A stretch of 64,000 nucleotides of DNA. It comes from Palaemon carinicauda. Its lineage: Eukaryota; Arthropoda; Malacostraca; Decapoda; Palaemonidae. Shown piece by piece: positions 40,851-54,403 of the stretch (positions within the stretch are counted from its first letter, which is position 1; the number at the start of each line of letters is the position of its first letter). The position numbers and the translations under genes are program-made. The stretch spans positions 83,160,439 to 83,224,438 of the forward strand of contig NC_090729.1 in NCBI RefSeq assembly GCF_036898095.1, read 5' to 3'. The notes under the pieces were generated by a model. It was not told where the DNA came from. It saw only the letters and a program-made list of their open reading frames with translations, and did not search any database.

Positions 40851-43800
40851 CCTGACATAGTCAATATGATGTAGTATATACATCAATTGGCGACATTAGA
40901 ATGGGATAAACGATTTAGTCTCATTCAGTATTCTGTACATTACAGATGAGTAAGCTGACATAGTGAATATGACGTAGTATATACATCAATTGGCGACATT
41001 AGAATGGGATTAACGATTAAGTCTCTACCAGTATTTTGTACATTACAGATGAGTAAGCTGACATAGTGAATATGATGTAGTATATACATCAATTGGCGAC
41101 ATTAGAATGGGATTAACGATTTAGTCTCAACCAGTATTTTGTACATTACAGATGAGTGAGCTGCCATAGTAAATATGATGTGGTATATACATCAATTGGT
41201 GACATTAGAATGGGATTAACGATTTAGTCTCACCCAGTATTTTGTACATTGCAAGAGAGTGAGGTGACATAGTAAATATAATGTAGTATATACATCAATT
41301 GGCGACATTAGAATGGGATTAACGATTTAGTCTCAACCAGTATTTTGTACATTACAAGAGAGTGAGGTGACATAGTAAATATAATGTAGTATATACATCA
41401 ATTGGCGACATTAGAATGGGAATTACGATTTAGTCTCAACCAGTATTTTGTACATTGCAAGAGAGTGAGGTGACATAGTAAATATAATGTAGTATATTCA
41501 TCAATTGGCGACATTATAATGGGATTAACGATTAAGTCTCAACCAGTATTTTGTACATTATAGGTGAGTGAGCTGACATAGTAAATATTATGTAGTATAT
41601 ACATCAATTGGCGACATTAGAATGGGATTAACGATTTAGTCTCAACCAGAATTTTGTACATTACAGATGAGTGAGCTGACATAGTAAATATGATGTAGTA
41701 TATACATCAATTGGTGACATTAGAATGAGATTAACGATTTAGTCTCAACCAGTATTTTGTACATTACAAGAGAGTGAGCTGACATAGTAAATATGATGTA
41801 GTATATACATCAATTGGCGACATTAGAATGGGATTAACGATTTAGTCTCAACCAGTATTTTGTACATTATAGGTGAGTGAGCTGACATAGTAAATATGAT
41901 GTAGTATATACATTAATTGGCGACATTAGAATAGGATTAACGATTTAGTCTCAACCAGAATTTTGTACATTATAGGTGAGTGAGCTGACATAGTAAATAT
42001 GATGTAGTATATACATCAATTGGCGACATTAGAATGGGATTAATGATTTAGTCTCAACCAGTATTTTGTACATTACAGATGAGTGAGCTGACATAGTGAA
42101 TATGATGTAGTATATACATCAATTGGCAACATTAGAATGGGATAAACGATTTAGTCTCAACCAGTATTTTGTACATTACAGATGAGTAAGCTGACATAGT
42201 AAACATGATGTAGTATATACATCAATTGGCGACATTAGAATAGGATTAACGATTCAGTCTCAACCAGTATTTTGTACATTACAAGAGAGTGAGGTAACAT
42301 AGTAAATGTAATGTAGTATATACATCAATAGGTGACATTAGAATGGGATTAACGATTTAGTCTCAACCAGTATTTTATACATTACAAGAGAGTGAGGTGA
42401 CATAGTAAATATAATGTAGTATATACATCAATTGGCGACATTAGAATGGGATTAACGATTTAGTCTCAACCAGTATTTTGTACATTATAGGTGAGTGAGC
42501 TGACATAGTAAATATGATGTAGTATATACATAAATTGGCGACATTACAATTGGATTAATGATTTAGTCTCAAACAGTATTTTGTACATTATAGGTGAATG
42601 AGCTGACATAGTAAATATTATGTAGTATATACATCAATTGGCGACATTAGAATGGGATTAACTATTTAGTCTCAACGAGTATTTTGTACATTGCAAGAGA
42701 GTGAGGTGACATAGTAAATATAATGTAGTATATACATCAATTGGAGACATTAGAATGGGATTAACGATTCAGTCTCAACCAGTATTTTATACATTACAAG
42801 AGAGTGAGGTGACATAGTAAATATAATGTAGTATATACATCAATTGGCGACATTATAATGGGATTAACGATTTAGTCTCAACCAGTATTTTGTACATTAT
42901 AGGTGAGTGAGCTGACATAGTAAATATTATGTAGTATATACATCAATTGGCGACATTAGAATGGGATTAACGATTTAGTCTCAACCAGTATTTTGTACAT
43001 TACAGATGAGTGATCTGACATAGTAAATATGATGTAGTATATACATCAATTGGCGACATTAGAATGGGATTAACGATTTAGTCTCAACCAGTATTTTGTA
43101 CATTACAAGAGAGTGAGCTGACATAGTAAATATGATGTAGTATATACATCAATTGGCGACTTTAGAATGGGATTAACGATTTAGTCTCAACCAGTATTTT
43201 GTACATTATAGGTGAGTGAGCTGACATAGTAAATATGATGTAGTATATACATCAATTGGCGACATTAGAATAGGATTAATTAACTATTTAGTCTCAACCA
43301 GAATTTTGTACATTATAGGTGAGTAAGCTGACATAGTAAATATGATGTAGTATATACATCAATTGGCGACATTAGAATGGGATTAACGATTTAGTCTCAA
43401 CCAGAATTTTGTACATTACAGATGAGTAAGCTGACATAATGAATATGATGTAGTATATACATCAATTGGCGACATTAGAATGGGATAAACGATTTAGTCT
43501 CAACCAGTATTTTGTACATTACAGATGAGTAAGCTGACATAGTAAATATGATGTAGTATATACATCAATTGGAGACAGTAGAATAGGATTAACGATTAAG
43601 TCTCAACCAGTATTTTGTACATTACAGATGAGTAAGCTGACATAGTCAATATGATGTAGTATATACATCAATTGGCGACATTAGAATAGGATTAACGATT
43701 TAGTCTCAACCAGTATTTTGTACATTACAGATGAGTAAGCTGACATAGTGAATATGATGTAGTATATACATCAATTGGCGACATTAGAATTGGTTAAACG

Positions 43801-46800
43801 ATTTAGTCTCAACCAGTATTTTGTACATTACAGATGAGTAAGCTGACATAGTCAATATGATGTAGTATATATACATCAATTGGCGACATTAGAATGGGAT
43901 TAACGATTTAGTCTCAACCAGTATTTTGTACATTACAGATGAGTGAGCTGACATAGTAAATATAATGTAGTATATACATCAATTGGCGACATTAGAATGG
44001 GATTAACGATTTAGTCTCAACCAGTATTTTGTAAATTACAAGAGAGTGAGCTGACATAGTAAATATAATGTAGTATATACATCAATTGGCGACATTAGAA
44101 TGGGATTAACGATTTAGTCTCAACCAGTATTTTGTACATTGCAAGAGAGTGAGGTGACATAGTTAATATAATGTAGTATATACATCAATTGGCGACATTA
44201 GAATGGGATTAACGATTTAGTCTCAACCAGTATTTTGTACATTACAAGAGAGTGAGGTGACATAGTAAATATAATGTAGTATATACATCAATTGGCGACA
44301 TTAGAATAGGAATAACGATTTAGTCTCAACCAGTATTTTGTACATTGCAAGAGAGTGAGGTGACATAGTAAATATAATGTAGTATATACATCAATTGGCG
44401 ACATTATAATGGGATTAACGATTTAGTCTCAACCAGTATTTTGTATATTATAGGTGAGTGAGCTGACATAGTAAATATTATGTAGTATATACATCAATTG
44501 GCGACATTAGAATGGGATTAACGATTTAGTCTCAACCAGTATTTTGTACATTACAGATGAGTGAGCTGACATAGTAAATATGATGTAGTATATACATCAA
44601 TTGGCGACATTAGAATAGGATTAACGATTTAGTCTCAACCAGTATTTTGTACATTACAAGAGAGTGAGCTGCCATAGTAAATATGATGTAGTATATACAT
44701 CTATTGGCGACATTAGAATGGGATTAACGATTTAGTCTCAACCAGTATTTTGTACATTATAGGTGAGTGAGCTGACATAGTAAATATGATGTAGTATATA
44801 CATTAATTGGCGACATTAGAATAGGATTAACGATTTAGTCTCAACCAGAATTTTGTACATTATAGGTGAGTGAGCTGACATAGTAAATATGATGTAGTAT
44901 ATACATCAATTGGCGACATTAGAATGGGATTAACGATTTAGTCTCAACCAGTATTTTGTACATTACAGATGAGTGAGCTGACATTGTGAATATGATGTAG
45001 TATATACATCAATTGGCGACATTAGAATGGGATAAACGATTTAGTCTCAACCAGTATTTTGTACATTACAGATGAGTAAGCTGACATAGTAAATATGATG
45101 TAGTATATACATCAATTGGCGACATTAGAATAGGATTAACGATTAAGTCTCAACCAGTATTTTGTACATTACAGTTGAGTAAGCTGACATAGTCAATATG
45201 ATGTAGTATATACATCAATTGGCGACATTAGAATGGGATTAACGATTTAGTCTCAACCAGTATTTTGTACATTACAGATGAGTAAGCTGACATAGTGAAT
45301 ATGATGTAGTATATACATCAATTGGCGACATTAGAATTGGATGAACGATTTAGTCTCAACCAGTATTTTGTATATTACAGATGAGTAAGCTGACATAGTC
45401 AATATGATGTAGTATATATATCAATTGGCGACATTAGAATGGGATTAACGATTTAGACTCAACCAGTATTTTGTACATTACAAGAGAGTGAGCTGACATA
45501 GTAAATATGATGTAGTATATACATCAATTGGCGACATTAGAATGGGATTAACGATTTAGTCTCAACCAGTATTTTGTACATTACAGATGAGTGAGCTGAC
45601 ATAGTAAATATAATGTAGTATATACATCAATTGGCGACATTAGAATGGGATTAACGATTAAGTCTCTTCCAGTATTTTGTACTTCACAGATGAGTAAGCT
45701 GACATTGTGAATATGATGTAGTATATACATCAATTGGCGACATTAGAATGGGATAAACGATTTAGTCTCAACCAGTATTTTGTACATTACAAGAGAGTGA
45801 GCTGACATGGTAAATATGACGTAGTATACACATCAATTGGCGACATTAGAATAGGATTAACGATTAAGTCTCTACCAGTATTTTGTACATTACAGATGAG
45901 TAAGCTGACATAGTCAATATGATGTAGTATATACATCAATTGGCGACATTAGAATGGGATAAACGATTTAGTCTCAACCAGTATTTTGTACATTACAGAT
46001 GAGTAAGCAGACATAGTGAATATGACGTAGTATATACATCAATTGGCGACATTAGAATGGGATTAACGATTAAGTGTCTACCAGTATTTTGTACATTACA
46101 GATGAGTAAGCTGACATAGTGAATATGATGTAGTATATACATCAATTGGCGACATTAGAATGGGATTAACGATTTAGTCTCAACCAGTATTTTGTATATT
46201 ACAAATGAGTGAGCTGACATAGTAAATATGATGTAGTATATACGTCAATTGGCGACATTAGAATGGGATTAACGATTTAGTCTCAACCAGAATTTTGTAC
46301 ATTACAAGAGAGTGAGCTGACATAGTAAATATAATGTAGTATATACATCAATTGGCGACATTAGAATGGGATTAACGATTTAGTCTCAACTAGTATTTTG
46401 TACATTGCAAGAGAGTGAGCTGACATAGTAAATATAATGTAGTATATACATCAATTGGCGACATTAGAATGGGATTAACGATTTAGTCTCAACCAGTATT
46501 TTGTACATTACAAGAGAGTGAGGTGACATAGTAAATATAATGTAGTATATACATCAATTGGCGACATTAGAATGGGAATAACGATTTAGTCTCAACCAGT
46601 ATTTTGTACATTGCAAGAGAGTGAGGTGACATAGTGAATATAATGTAGTATATACATCAATTGGCGACATTAGAATGGGATTAACGATTTAGTTTCAACC
46701 AGTATTTTGTACATTATAGATGATTGAGGTGACATAGTAAATATAATGTAGTATATACATCAATTGGCGACATTAGAATTGGATTAACGATTTAGTCTCA

Positions 46801-48899
46801 ACCAGTATTTTGTACATTATAGATGATTGAGGTGACATAGTAAATATAATGTAGTATATACATCAAATGGCGACATTAGAATGGGATTAACGATTTAGTC
46901 TCAACCAGTATTTTGTACATTACAGATGAGTGAGCTGACATAGTAAATATAATGTAGTATATACATCAATTGGCGACATTAGAATGGGATTAACGATTTA
47001 GTCTCAACCAGTATTTTGTACATTACAAGAGAGTGAGGTGACATAGTAAATATAATGTAGTATATACATCAATTGGCGACATTAGAATGGGATTAAAGAT
47101 TTAGTCTCAACCAGTATTTTGTACATTGCAAGAGAGTGAGGTGACATAGTAAATATAATGTTGTATATACATCAATTGGCGATATTAGAATGGGATTAAC
47201 GATTTAGTCTCAACCAGTATTTTGTACATTATAGGTGAGTGAGCTGACATAGTAAATATGATGTAGTATATACATCAATTGGCGACATTAGAATGGGATT
47301 AACGATTTAGTCTCAACCAGTATTTTTTACATTACAAGAGAGTGAGCTGACATAGTAAATATAATGTAGTATATACATCAATTGGCGACATTAGAATGGG
47401 ATTAACGATTTAGTCTCAACCAGTATTTTGTACATTGCAAGAGAGTGAGGTGACATAGTAAATATAATGTAGTATATACATCAATTGGCGACATTAGAAT
47501 GGGATTAACGATTTAGTCTCAACCAGTATTTTGTACATTACAAGAGAGTGAGCTGACATAGTAAATATAATGTAGTATATACATCAATTGGCGACATTAG
47601 AATGGGATTAACGATTTAGTCTCAACCAGTATTTTGTACATTGCAAGAGAGTGAGGTGACATAGTAAAGATAATGTAGTATATACATCAATTGGCGACAT
47701 TAGAATGGGATTAACGATTTAGTCTCAACCAGTATTTTGTACATTACAAGAGAGTGAGGTGACATAGTAAATATAATGTAGTATATACATCAATTGGCGA
47801 CATTAGAATGGGATTAACGATTTAGTCTCAACCAGTATTTTGTACATTATAGGTGAGTGAGCTGACATAGTAAATATGATGTAGTGTATACATCAATTGG
47901 CGACATTAGAATGGGATTAACGATTTAGTCTTAACCAGTATTTTGTACATTACAGGTGAGTGAGCTGACATAGTAAATATGATATAGCATATACATCAAT
48001 TGGCGACATTAGAATGGGATTAACGATTTAGTCTCAACCAGTATTTTGTACATTATAGGTGAGTGAGCTGACATAGTAAATATGATGTAGTATATACATC
48101 AATTGGCGACATTAGAATGGGATTAACGATTTAGTCTCAACCAGTATTTTGTACATTATAGGTGAGTGAGCTGACATAGTAAATATGATGTAGTATATAC
48201 ATCAATTGGCGACATTAGAATGGGATAAACGATTTAGTCTCAACCAGTATTTTGTACATTATAGGTGAGTGAGCTGACATAGTAAATATGATGTAGTATA
48301 TACATCAATTGGCGACATTAGAATGGGATTAACGATTTAGTCTCAACCAATATTTTGTACTTTACAAGAGAGTGAGCTGACATAATAAATATGATGTAGT
48401 ATATACATCATTTGATGACAAGGGAACCCATGCCGAGGACGCCGCAGCAGAAGAAGAGCCAACTTGATTGCAACCTATTGCAGCAGAAATACAGCCAACC
48501 ACAGGAACGCCACTAACATAAGCTATAATCAAGTTTTGATGTCAAGAAAAAAAAAACCAACATCGAATATATCTAATTCATGTGTCTCAATACCAAGTAA
48601 TGTAGGATTGAAATTTGTTACCAATTGGAAATAGGAGATAAATATTTACCGTAAGTCAGAGTTAGTTTTGAATGAAATAAGTGTAGAACTACTAAAGGTT
48701 ATAACACGAGGTCACACAAAGTTCAATAAACTACATAGGAACTAAGTTAGAATTAACTTTGTCTAAGAGGTTACAAGTTAATTTTGTAGATTTTATTTGT
48801 CTAACATAATTCATGTAAGAAGTCAAAATACCTCTGGATATCTAACACCCTGAGAAATTCAGCATTATTGCTGAACTCAAATCAGTTGCAACATAATAG

Positions 48900-49650
48900 C
48901 AACACTGGTTTAAGGAATTTAAGATATATTTAGAAGCATCAGGTATTATGAAAGATGCACAGAAGACATTATTATTTCACACAGCCTAAAGAGGTTGGGG
49001 AAGTGTTTAAGACACTGAAACCTACCGATGACACTAGTGAAGCTGCTATTAAGGGTCTCTTACCACATATTTTGCACCTCAGGTCAACAAATTTCTTGAA
49101 AGGTATCAATTCACAGCACAGACATATCAAAAAGAAAATGAAAGCTTAGATGCATTTTTGACGAGACCTAAGAATTTAACTGTTTCATGTGAGTTTCTAT
49201 TATTAGAAAATATCACCATAGATTAAGTTATTTCACATCATAAGAGCTAAGAAAAAAATGATCGCAATACAAAGATTTAACACTAGAAAATGTATTGATT
49301 ATAGTCAGCTCTTCAGAAACATCAAATAGGCAAAGTAATATAATAGGGAATTCTACAAGCAATAGAATGAAAAATTCTAAAATTAGCAAGATACGCTCAA
49401 TCTTGAGAGACAATGAGAATCAGAGAGGAGATAAGTTAAAGCCTAGTGAAATATCAGAATCGGACCTATACTCAGAAACGACAGAAAAAACCTAAATACT
49501 ATAGGTGTGGTAAAACTGACCATTTTGCATACCAAGCAAGTGAATGCCCTGCTACGGGACAGACATGCATGAATTGTAGAAGTATGGGTCTTTTGCAAAT
49601 ATTTGTGGATTCTCTAAATAGTACGCAAAGAAAAGAAATGATATAGTTGA
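48900..49650 (+). pseudogene. gag remnant of the decayed Gypsy element
   Basis: Gag-like text is spread over several frames: FKIYLEASGIMKDAQKTLLF at about 48.92 kb, then EVFKTLKPTDDTSEAA in another frame (from about 48.98 kb), then a Tyr/Gln/Glu-rich stretch. At about 49.5 kb comes a nucleocapsid remnant, YRCGKTDHFAYQASECPATG followed by CMNC. This is the pattern of Gypsy Gag proteins with a CCHC knuckle and ECPA-type continuation, here with altered spacing. Multiple stops and shifts rule out a product. Confidence 0.75.
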
Positions 49651-49744
49651 TACTATAGGCCAAAAGAAAAATGCACTGAATGTTCATGATAATCCAGATA
49701 GGTCGGAGACTGATTTTGCATTTAGTATAAGTTCTGTCAACAAA

Positions 49745-49980
49745 GATTCAAAGAAACATATATTGGCAGTCGTGATCATTAATGATAAACCAATTATAAT
49801 GCAACTTGACACAGCAGCTGATGTATCAAGTATGTCTGAGAAAACAGTTAAAACTATTCCTAGTTTCTTATTAAAAGGTACAAATAGAGATTTAAAAGGT
49901 TATAATAGTTTTGATATTAACGTAATACTGTGGAAGTACAGTATAAAGAACAGGAGTTTGATAGAATGCCATTAACCGTA
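49745..49980 (+). pseudogene. Aspartic protease remnant of the decayed Gypsy element
   Basis: The reading IINDKPIIMQLDTAADVSSM matches a retroviral-type protease active-site region, with DTAA where DTGA is usual. The frame continues about 60 codons and then stops. Position between the gag knuckle and RT fits the Gypsy gene order. The Gly-to-Ala change would probably impair activity even if the frame were open. Confidence 0.7.
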
Positions 49981-50089
49981 CTTAAAGGTAAAGGACAAAC
50001 TTTATTAGGTTTGGATTGGTTACCTTATTGAAAATTAGATTCGCCTAGTATTTTGAAGGTTAAAGGTATACAAAATGAACACAAGAATG

Positions 50090-51068
50090 AACTGTCTATA
50101 GATAATATTCTATCAGAGTTTCAAGACGTATTTATAGAAAAATTCAGTACAGAAAAGAACGCAAAAGCAATATGAGTTTTGAAATCATATAGTACTCCTA
50201 GATTTCTTGCTCCAAGACCAGTACTATATGCATTGAAAAGTGCAGGTGAAGCAGAAATAAAAAAGTTAGGAAATGAAGGTTTGTGGGGAAAGGTTACATA
50301 CTCAGATAGGGCTACACCAAAAGTTCCTATTGTTGAGGAAAATGGTTAGGTTATGTGGAGATTACCAGGTAACGTAGAATCCACAGCTTCAGGTAGCTCA
50401 ATATCCATTAACAAATCCGAGAGACATGTTTTCAATATGTCAGGATGTACTATATTTTCTAAGAAGGATCTTAGACAAGCTATTCAACATCTTCCTGAGT
50501 ATGAAAATTCACAAGACCTATGTACAGTAAATACATACTTAGGTTTGTATAGGCCAAAGAGATTGCCTTATGGAGTAGCAAGTAATCCAGCTATATGGCA
50601 ACAAACTATGGATAAGATTTCTTTCAGGAATGCAAGAATTAATTCATTTTTATTGATGATATTCTAGTCTCTGGTAAAGATAAAAGAGAACATAAAGAAA
50701 GATTACAGACAGTTTTAAAGAAGTTGATGGAATATATTATTAAAGTAAATAGGATCAAACATATTTCAGAAGTTGATTCAGTGGAATACTTAGGTTTTGT
50801 GAATAATGTCAAAAATATTTACAAGAAAAAGGAAAAAAAATGAAGCAGTACAGTCAACAGAAGTGCCAGAAAAAAATTAATTATTACATTCATTTTTAGG
50901 TTTAGTAACTTTTTATGGGAATTTCATTCGGAATTCATCTACAATCCTACATCCATTGTATAACTTGTTGAATAAGGGTGTAGGTTGGAATTGGACAAAA
51001 GATTATCAGGAATCTTTTCAAAGAATCAAGAAGGAAATAACATCACCTACATTTTTAATACATTATAT
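50090..51068 (+). pseudogene. Reverse transcriptase remnant of the decayed Gypsy element
   Basis: RT text in pieces: FSKKDLRQAIQHLPEYENS, then GLYRPKRLPYGVASNPAIWQ in the 104-codon open stretch 50353-50667. A one-base shift follows, then FIDDILVSGKDKREH (the catalytic YxDD position reads IDD) at about 50.65 kb. The thumb continues with SFLGLVTFYGNFIRNSSTI and KKEITSPTFLIHY at about 50.89-51.06 kb. Coding similarity stops abruptly at 51068 and resumes with RNase H at about 55.74 kb, which marks the insertion point of the dispersed repeat. Confidence 0.85.
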
Positions 51069-51788
51069 GTTGAGATACTACCGCCAGAGAGTTATGGGGT
51101 CCTTTGAATGGCCAGACAGTACTAGTTAGTTAGTTAGTTATTTATTGACAATAATTATGACATTTTTATACAGATGCAAATATACATTTCAATTTTCTAT
51201 TTCTTAAATTAAATAAGGGGTAAATATCCTAAATTGATTAATGATTGTCCATTATAATCTTTAACTTTTCATCAGCTCTAATGAACTCTAAATGTAGACC
51301 TAACCTAAGATCAAACAAAATTACATTGCAACATACGGAAAAAACAAATAAAAATATTTACAGTGTTTACACTTATTCAGAGTTATACTGAGTAATTAGT
51401 TGGGTTACGCTGAATATATATTTACATAGCTCCCGTTCGTCATTATAGTTCATGCAATCTTCAAAGGAATTAAAGTTAATCCCTGCAAAATTTTCTCTAA
51501 CATGCAAGAGCAAAGGGCAGTTCAAGATGACATGGATCTCATCCTGCACAGATCCACAGGGGCAGAGGTGTTCCTCTCGGGGAATTCATGACCCTTGTCC
51601 AATCTCCCCTTTAAGGTGGTGAGAACTCAGCCGTAACCGCGTATAAGCAATTCGATGGTGCTCTTTTTCTTGTACAATGCTGGAGACTCTAGATGTGGGT
51701 TGAGCTGTTTGTAAGTCATCCGTCGAGTTGACTTGAAGTTGTTATTCACGTGGAATTTTAGTGTTTGCTTTTCGTCTAAAATTGGATC

Positions 51789-54317
51789 TTATTGGGATCT
51801 CTGTAATTGGTCGATGTAGATGCCCATCGGAGATTGTACTTTTATGGCCTTCTTTATGACGGTAGGAAAGTAACTCCAGTCATAGTCTGGTCGAGAACGA
51901 AGTTTTCCTAAAAGTTTAGCTGTTTTTTTCTTGATAAATGCTGCTGCACTTGGTTCTCCAGATTCTAAAAACACTAAGTCAGAGAAAACTGTTTTTCTGA
52001 CCCTTAGGAGGTCACGTAAACTGCTCAGGTAAGCATTATTAGCAGCTTTCAAGTTATATAACATCCAAGTCTCAGACCCATAAAAGATTGAACTATTTAA
52101 TCCTGCAAACCAGACCTTTCTTTTTACACTAAAAGGAGCATCATTATTTTTAGATAAAAGGGACTGGAGCTTCCGCAAGCTCTTTGAATGCGTCTTAATG
52201 TGCTCTTCAACCTGTTTGTACATTGGAGAATTCATGATCTGATTGCCCAAATAAGTATATTTGTTACAAACTTCTACCGTTATTTCATTGAAAACGAGAG
52301 GGTTGGGGTCCTTGACGTTAATGCACATTAGCTTGGGTTTTTATTGTTAACCTTCATATCATATTCCTTACAATACTTCAACACATTTTGGAATTTCCAC
52401 CTTATACCTAATCTTGTGGTGCTGACTAATACAGTATCATTCATCAGCAATAACAAGTGTAAAAACCTAAGCCAATCATCCTGACCATACTCCTTGACCA
52501 TTCGAATAATCGGGTTGGCGTAAGCGGTGAAAAGGAAGTACGAACTGGGACTACCTTATCTGACTCCTGCCTCCGCCTCTATTATACTATTGCCAATAAT
52601 ACTTGATGTTATCTCTAAGGAATTTCGAATGGTTCTTACCATGTTTGACCCACATCCCATTCGTTGCAGTAGTCCTATGAGTGTTTTCCTGTTTATTTTG
52701 TCGTAAGCCTTCACAAAATCTACAAAAATTATATACAAAGAAGCTTTTGTCTTTCTAGCAATGTCTATTAAGAGGCGCAAAGTAAGAATTTGTTCTTCAC
52801 AGCCTCTCCCCTTCTTGGCCCCAGCTTGTTCCTCGTCAGTTATAAACCATTGTTTTAGTCTGTTATTCAGGATATGATTATAGAGCTTGGACAATGTCAC
52901 CATAATGTTTATCCCACGGTAGTTGCCAGGATCTCTAGGGTCTCCTACTTTGAAAATGCTGAAAGATTTGGCAGTTTTCCATGAGAAGGGATATACCACG
53001 AAGAAGACAAAATTCAAAACAAATACTATGAATAAAATCCAAGCTTCATTGAGCAGTCTAAGAACTCCAGGAGGGACAACATCAGGTCCAGGGTTCTAAA
53101 TAGGACTTGATATCCTGAATGCCTTCCCTCACTTCTCTTTCCGTAATCGGATCATCGAGGAGTGGAATGTAGACTTAATTCGGCCCGTTAATCTCAAGAG
53201 AGACCCCTGTTTCCCTTTGTTCAGCACTATAAGGTTTTGAAAATTAATTCGCCAGTTCAGAATCATTTGGAGCAGTAACAGTTTTTTTGTCAAAAGTGCT
53301 CTTTTAATTTATTGCTGCCCAAATTGTTTTAGCATCATTCTGTTCAAGTAACCATTTTCATCTATTGTCACGATTTTTATTTGGCACTGTAACTATGGGT
53401 TGTAAAGCTCTTGATGAAGCATCATGCAAAACTTCTATCCTAAAACATTTATTATTTATATCATAAGTTTCATTATCATTATTCATAATTGACATAGGGT
53501 CAGGTAAAAGAGAAGTAACTTTTTTGGATAGATTTTACTATATGCAATGGATTTTTGTAATGGTAAACTACTATCTTTAGGAAGGGATACAAGTAATTTA
53601 GATCTTTCAACTAGTAAGGACGAAACACAAATATCAGTTTCAATTTCCAAACCAATGCTTTGATGGAAAATTTTATGAAGAGCAAATATAAAAATCTTTA
53701 ACAACAGATAAATAATCTTTATTTCTCCACTGAGAACCCTGTTTAAAAGTCAGGCCTCCTCCCGCTCCCAGAGAACCCCCGATTAGATGGTTTATTGGTG
53801 TTAGGTTTAATCTTTTAGAAATCTCTCTCATTACTCTACCATGGTTATTTATAGTCAGGTCAGGATTCCTACTATAACGGAATCCCTGGGGATTATTAAA
53901 ATATTCAAGAGACCCAAGACGTGCGTTCAAGTCACCCATTATTACTCTGATATCAGGTTTATTATATACTTATTCTTGAAGGAATGAGAAACTAGCATTA
54001 CTGTAATAAAGGGAGCCATGGGGAGGAATGTAAAGTGCACCCAATAAGAGGTCTGGAAGGGGGAGGAGACGAAACCAATTTTGGTCTTTTAGTTCATTTA
54101 CATCATAAACATGATTCTTGAAAAGGTAGCTTTTTATAAGCACAGCCACACCACCACGAAGTTCCTCGCCTTCAATAATCTTGCTTCGTATACATGAAAA
54201 GCCTGCTAAAGAAAATGGATAACTCGTCTTTATTTCCTTAAAAAATACAATATCATAATCGATCAGAGTACCTATTAGGCTATCTAACTTCGAAACATTA
54301 CCATTAATGTTCCACAA
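51789..54317 (-). pseudogene. LINE ORF2 remnant (APE endonuclease and reverse transcriptase)
   Basis: ORF2 nicks the target and primes cDNA on it. Endonuclease text: MWNINGNVSKLDSLIG with YDIVFFKEIK (54317 onward) and MGDLNARLG (53939). RT text: KVGDPRDPGNYRGINIM, QAGAKKGRGCEEQ and FVDFVKAYDKINRKTL (catalytic FVDF Asp) in 53017-52556. The second catalytic box reads LMNDTV instead of the usual ADD-type in a neighbouring frame at about 52.44 kb, so one catalytic Asp is lost. The last open piece (52328-51789) has YTYLGNQI and FYGSETWML, typical of the region after RT. At least four frame breaks separate the pieces. Confidence 0.85.
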
Positions 54318-54403
54318 ACATAATTTAATTATGGTCTTTACCCCCTTTACATAAAAAACGAAGGTGTAAAGTGGTCAACAACTCAACCATTTACAAGGAC
54401 TTC

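Larger units (their letters stand above)
16968..48420. repeat. 103-bp satellite DNA, right array (about 305 monomers)
   Basis: This is the same monomer and strand as the left array, resuming in phase right after the 3' LTR. It runs 31.4 kb and stops after TATATACATCATTTGATGACA at about 48420, where unrelated sequence begins. Rare variants recur at whole-monomer spacing. For example, GGAGACATTA occurs at 20694, 24608, 28006, 31407, 34703, 38104 and 42743, giving steps of 38, 33, 33, 32, 33 and 45 monomers. This shows higher-order repeats of about 3.4 kb. No gene, RNA or unrelated insertion is visible inside. Short minus-strand ORFs of 61 codons at three places are copies of one another created by the repeat and are not genes. 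Confidence 0.98.

Noticed and set aside
1..48420. CRISPR-like regular repeats
   Set aside because: Monomers are directly contiguous with no unique spacers, and the unit is 103 bp. The setting is eukaryotic satellite DNA.
1..48420. CENP-B box or other known centromere motif in the monomer
   Set aside because: No match to the CENP-B box pattern. A centromere role cannot be claimed from sequence.
48421..48900. 5' LTR of the decayed Gypsy element
   Set aside because: No stretch here matches 56.3-56.65 kb by eye, so no LTR pair can be supported.
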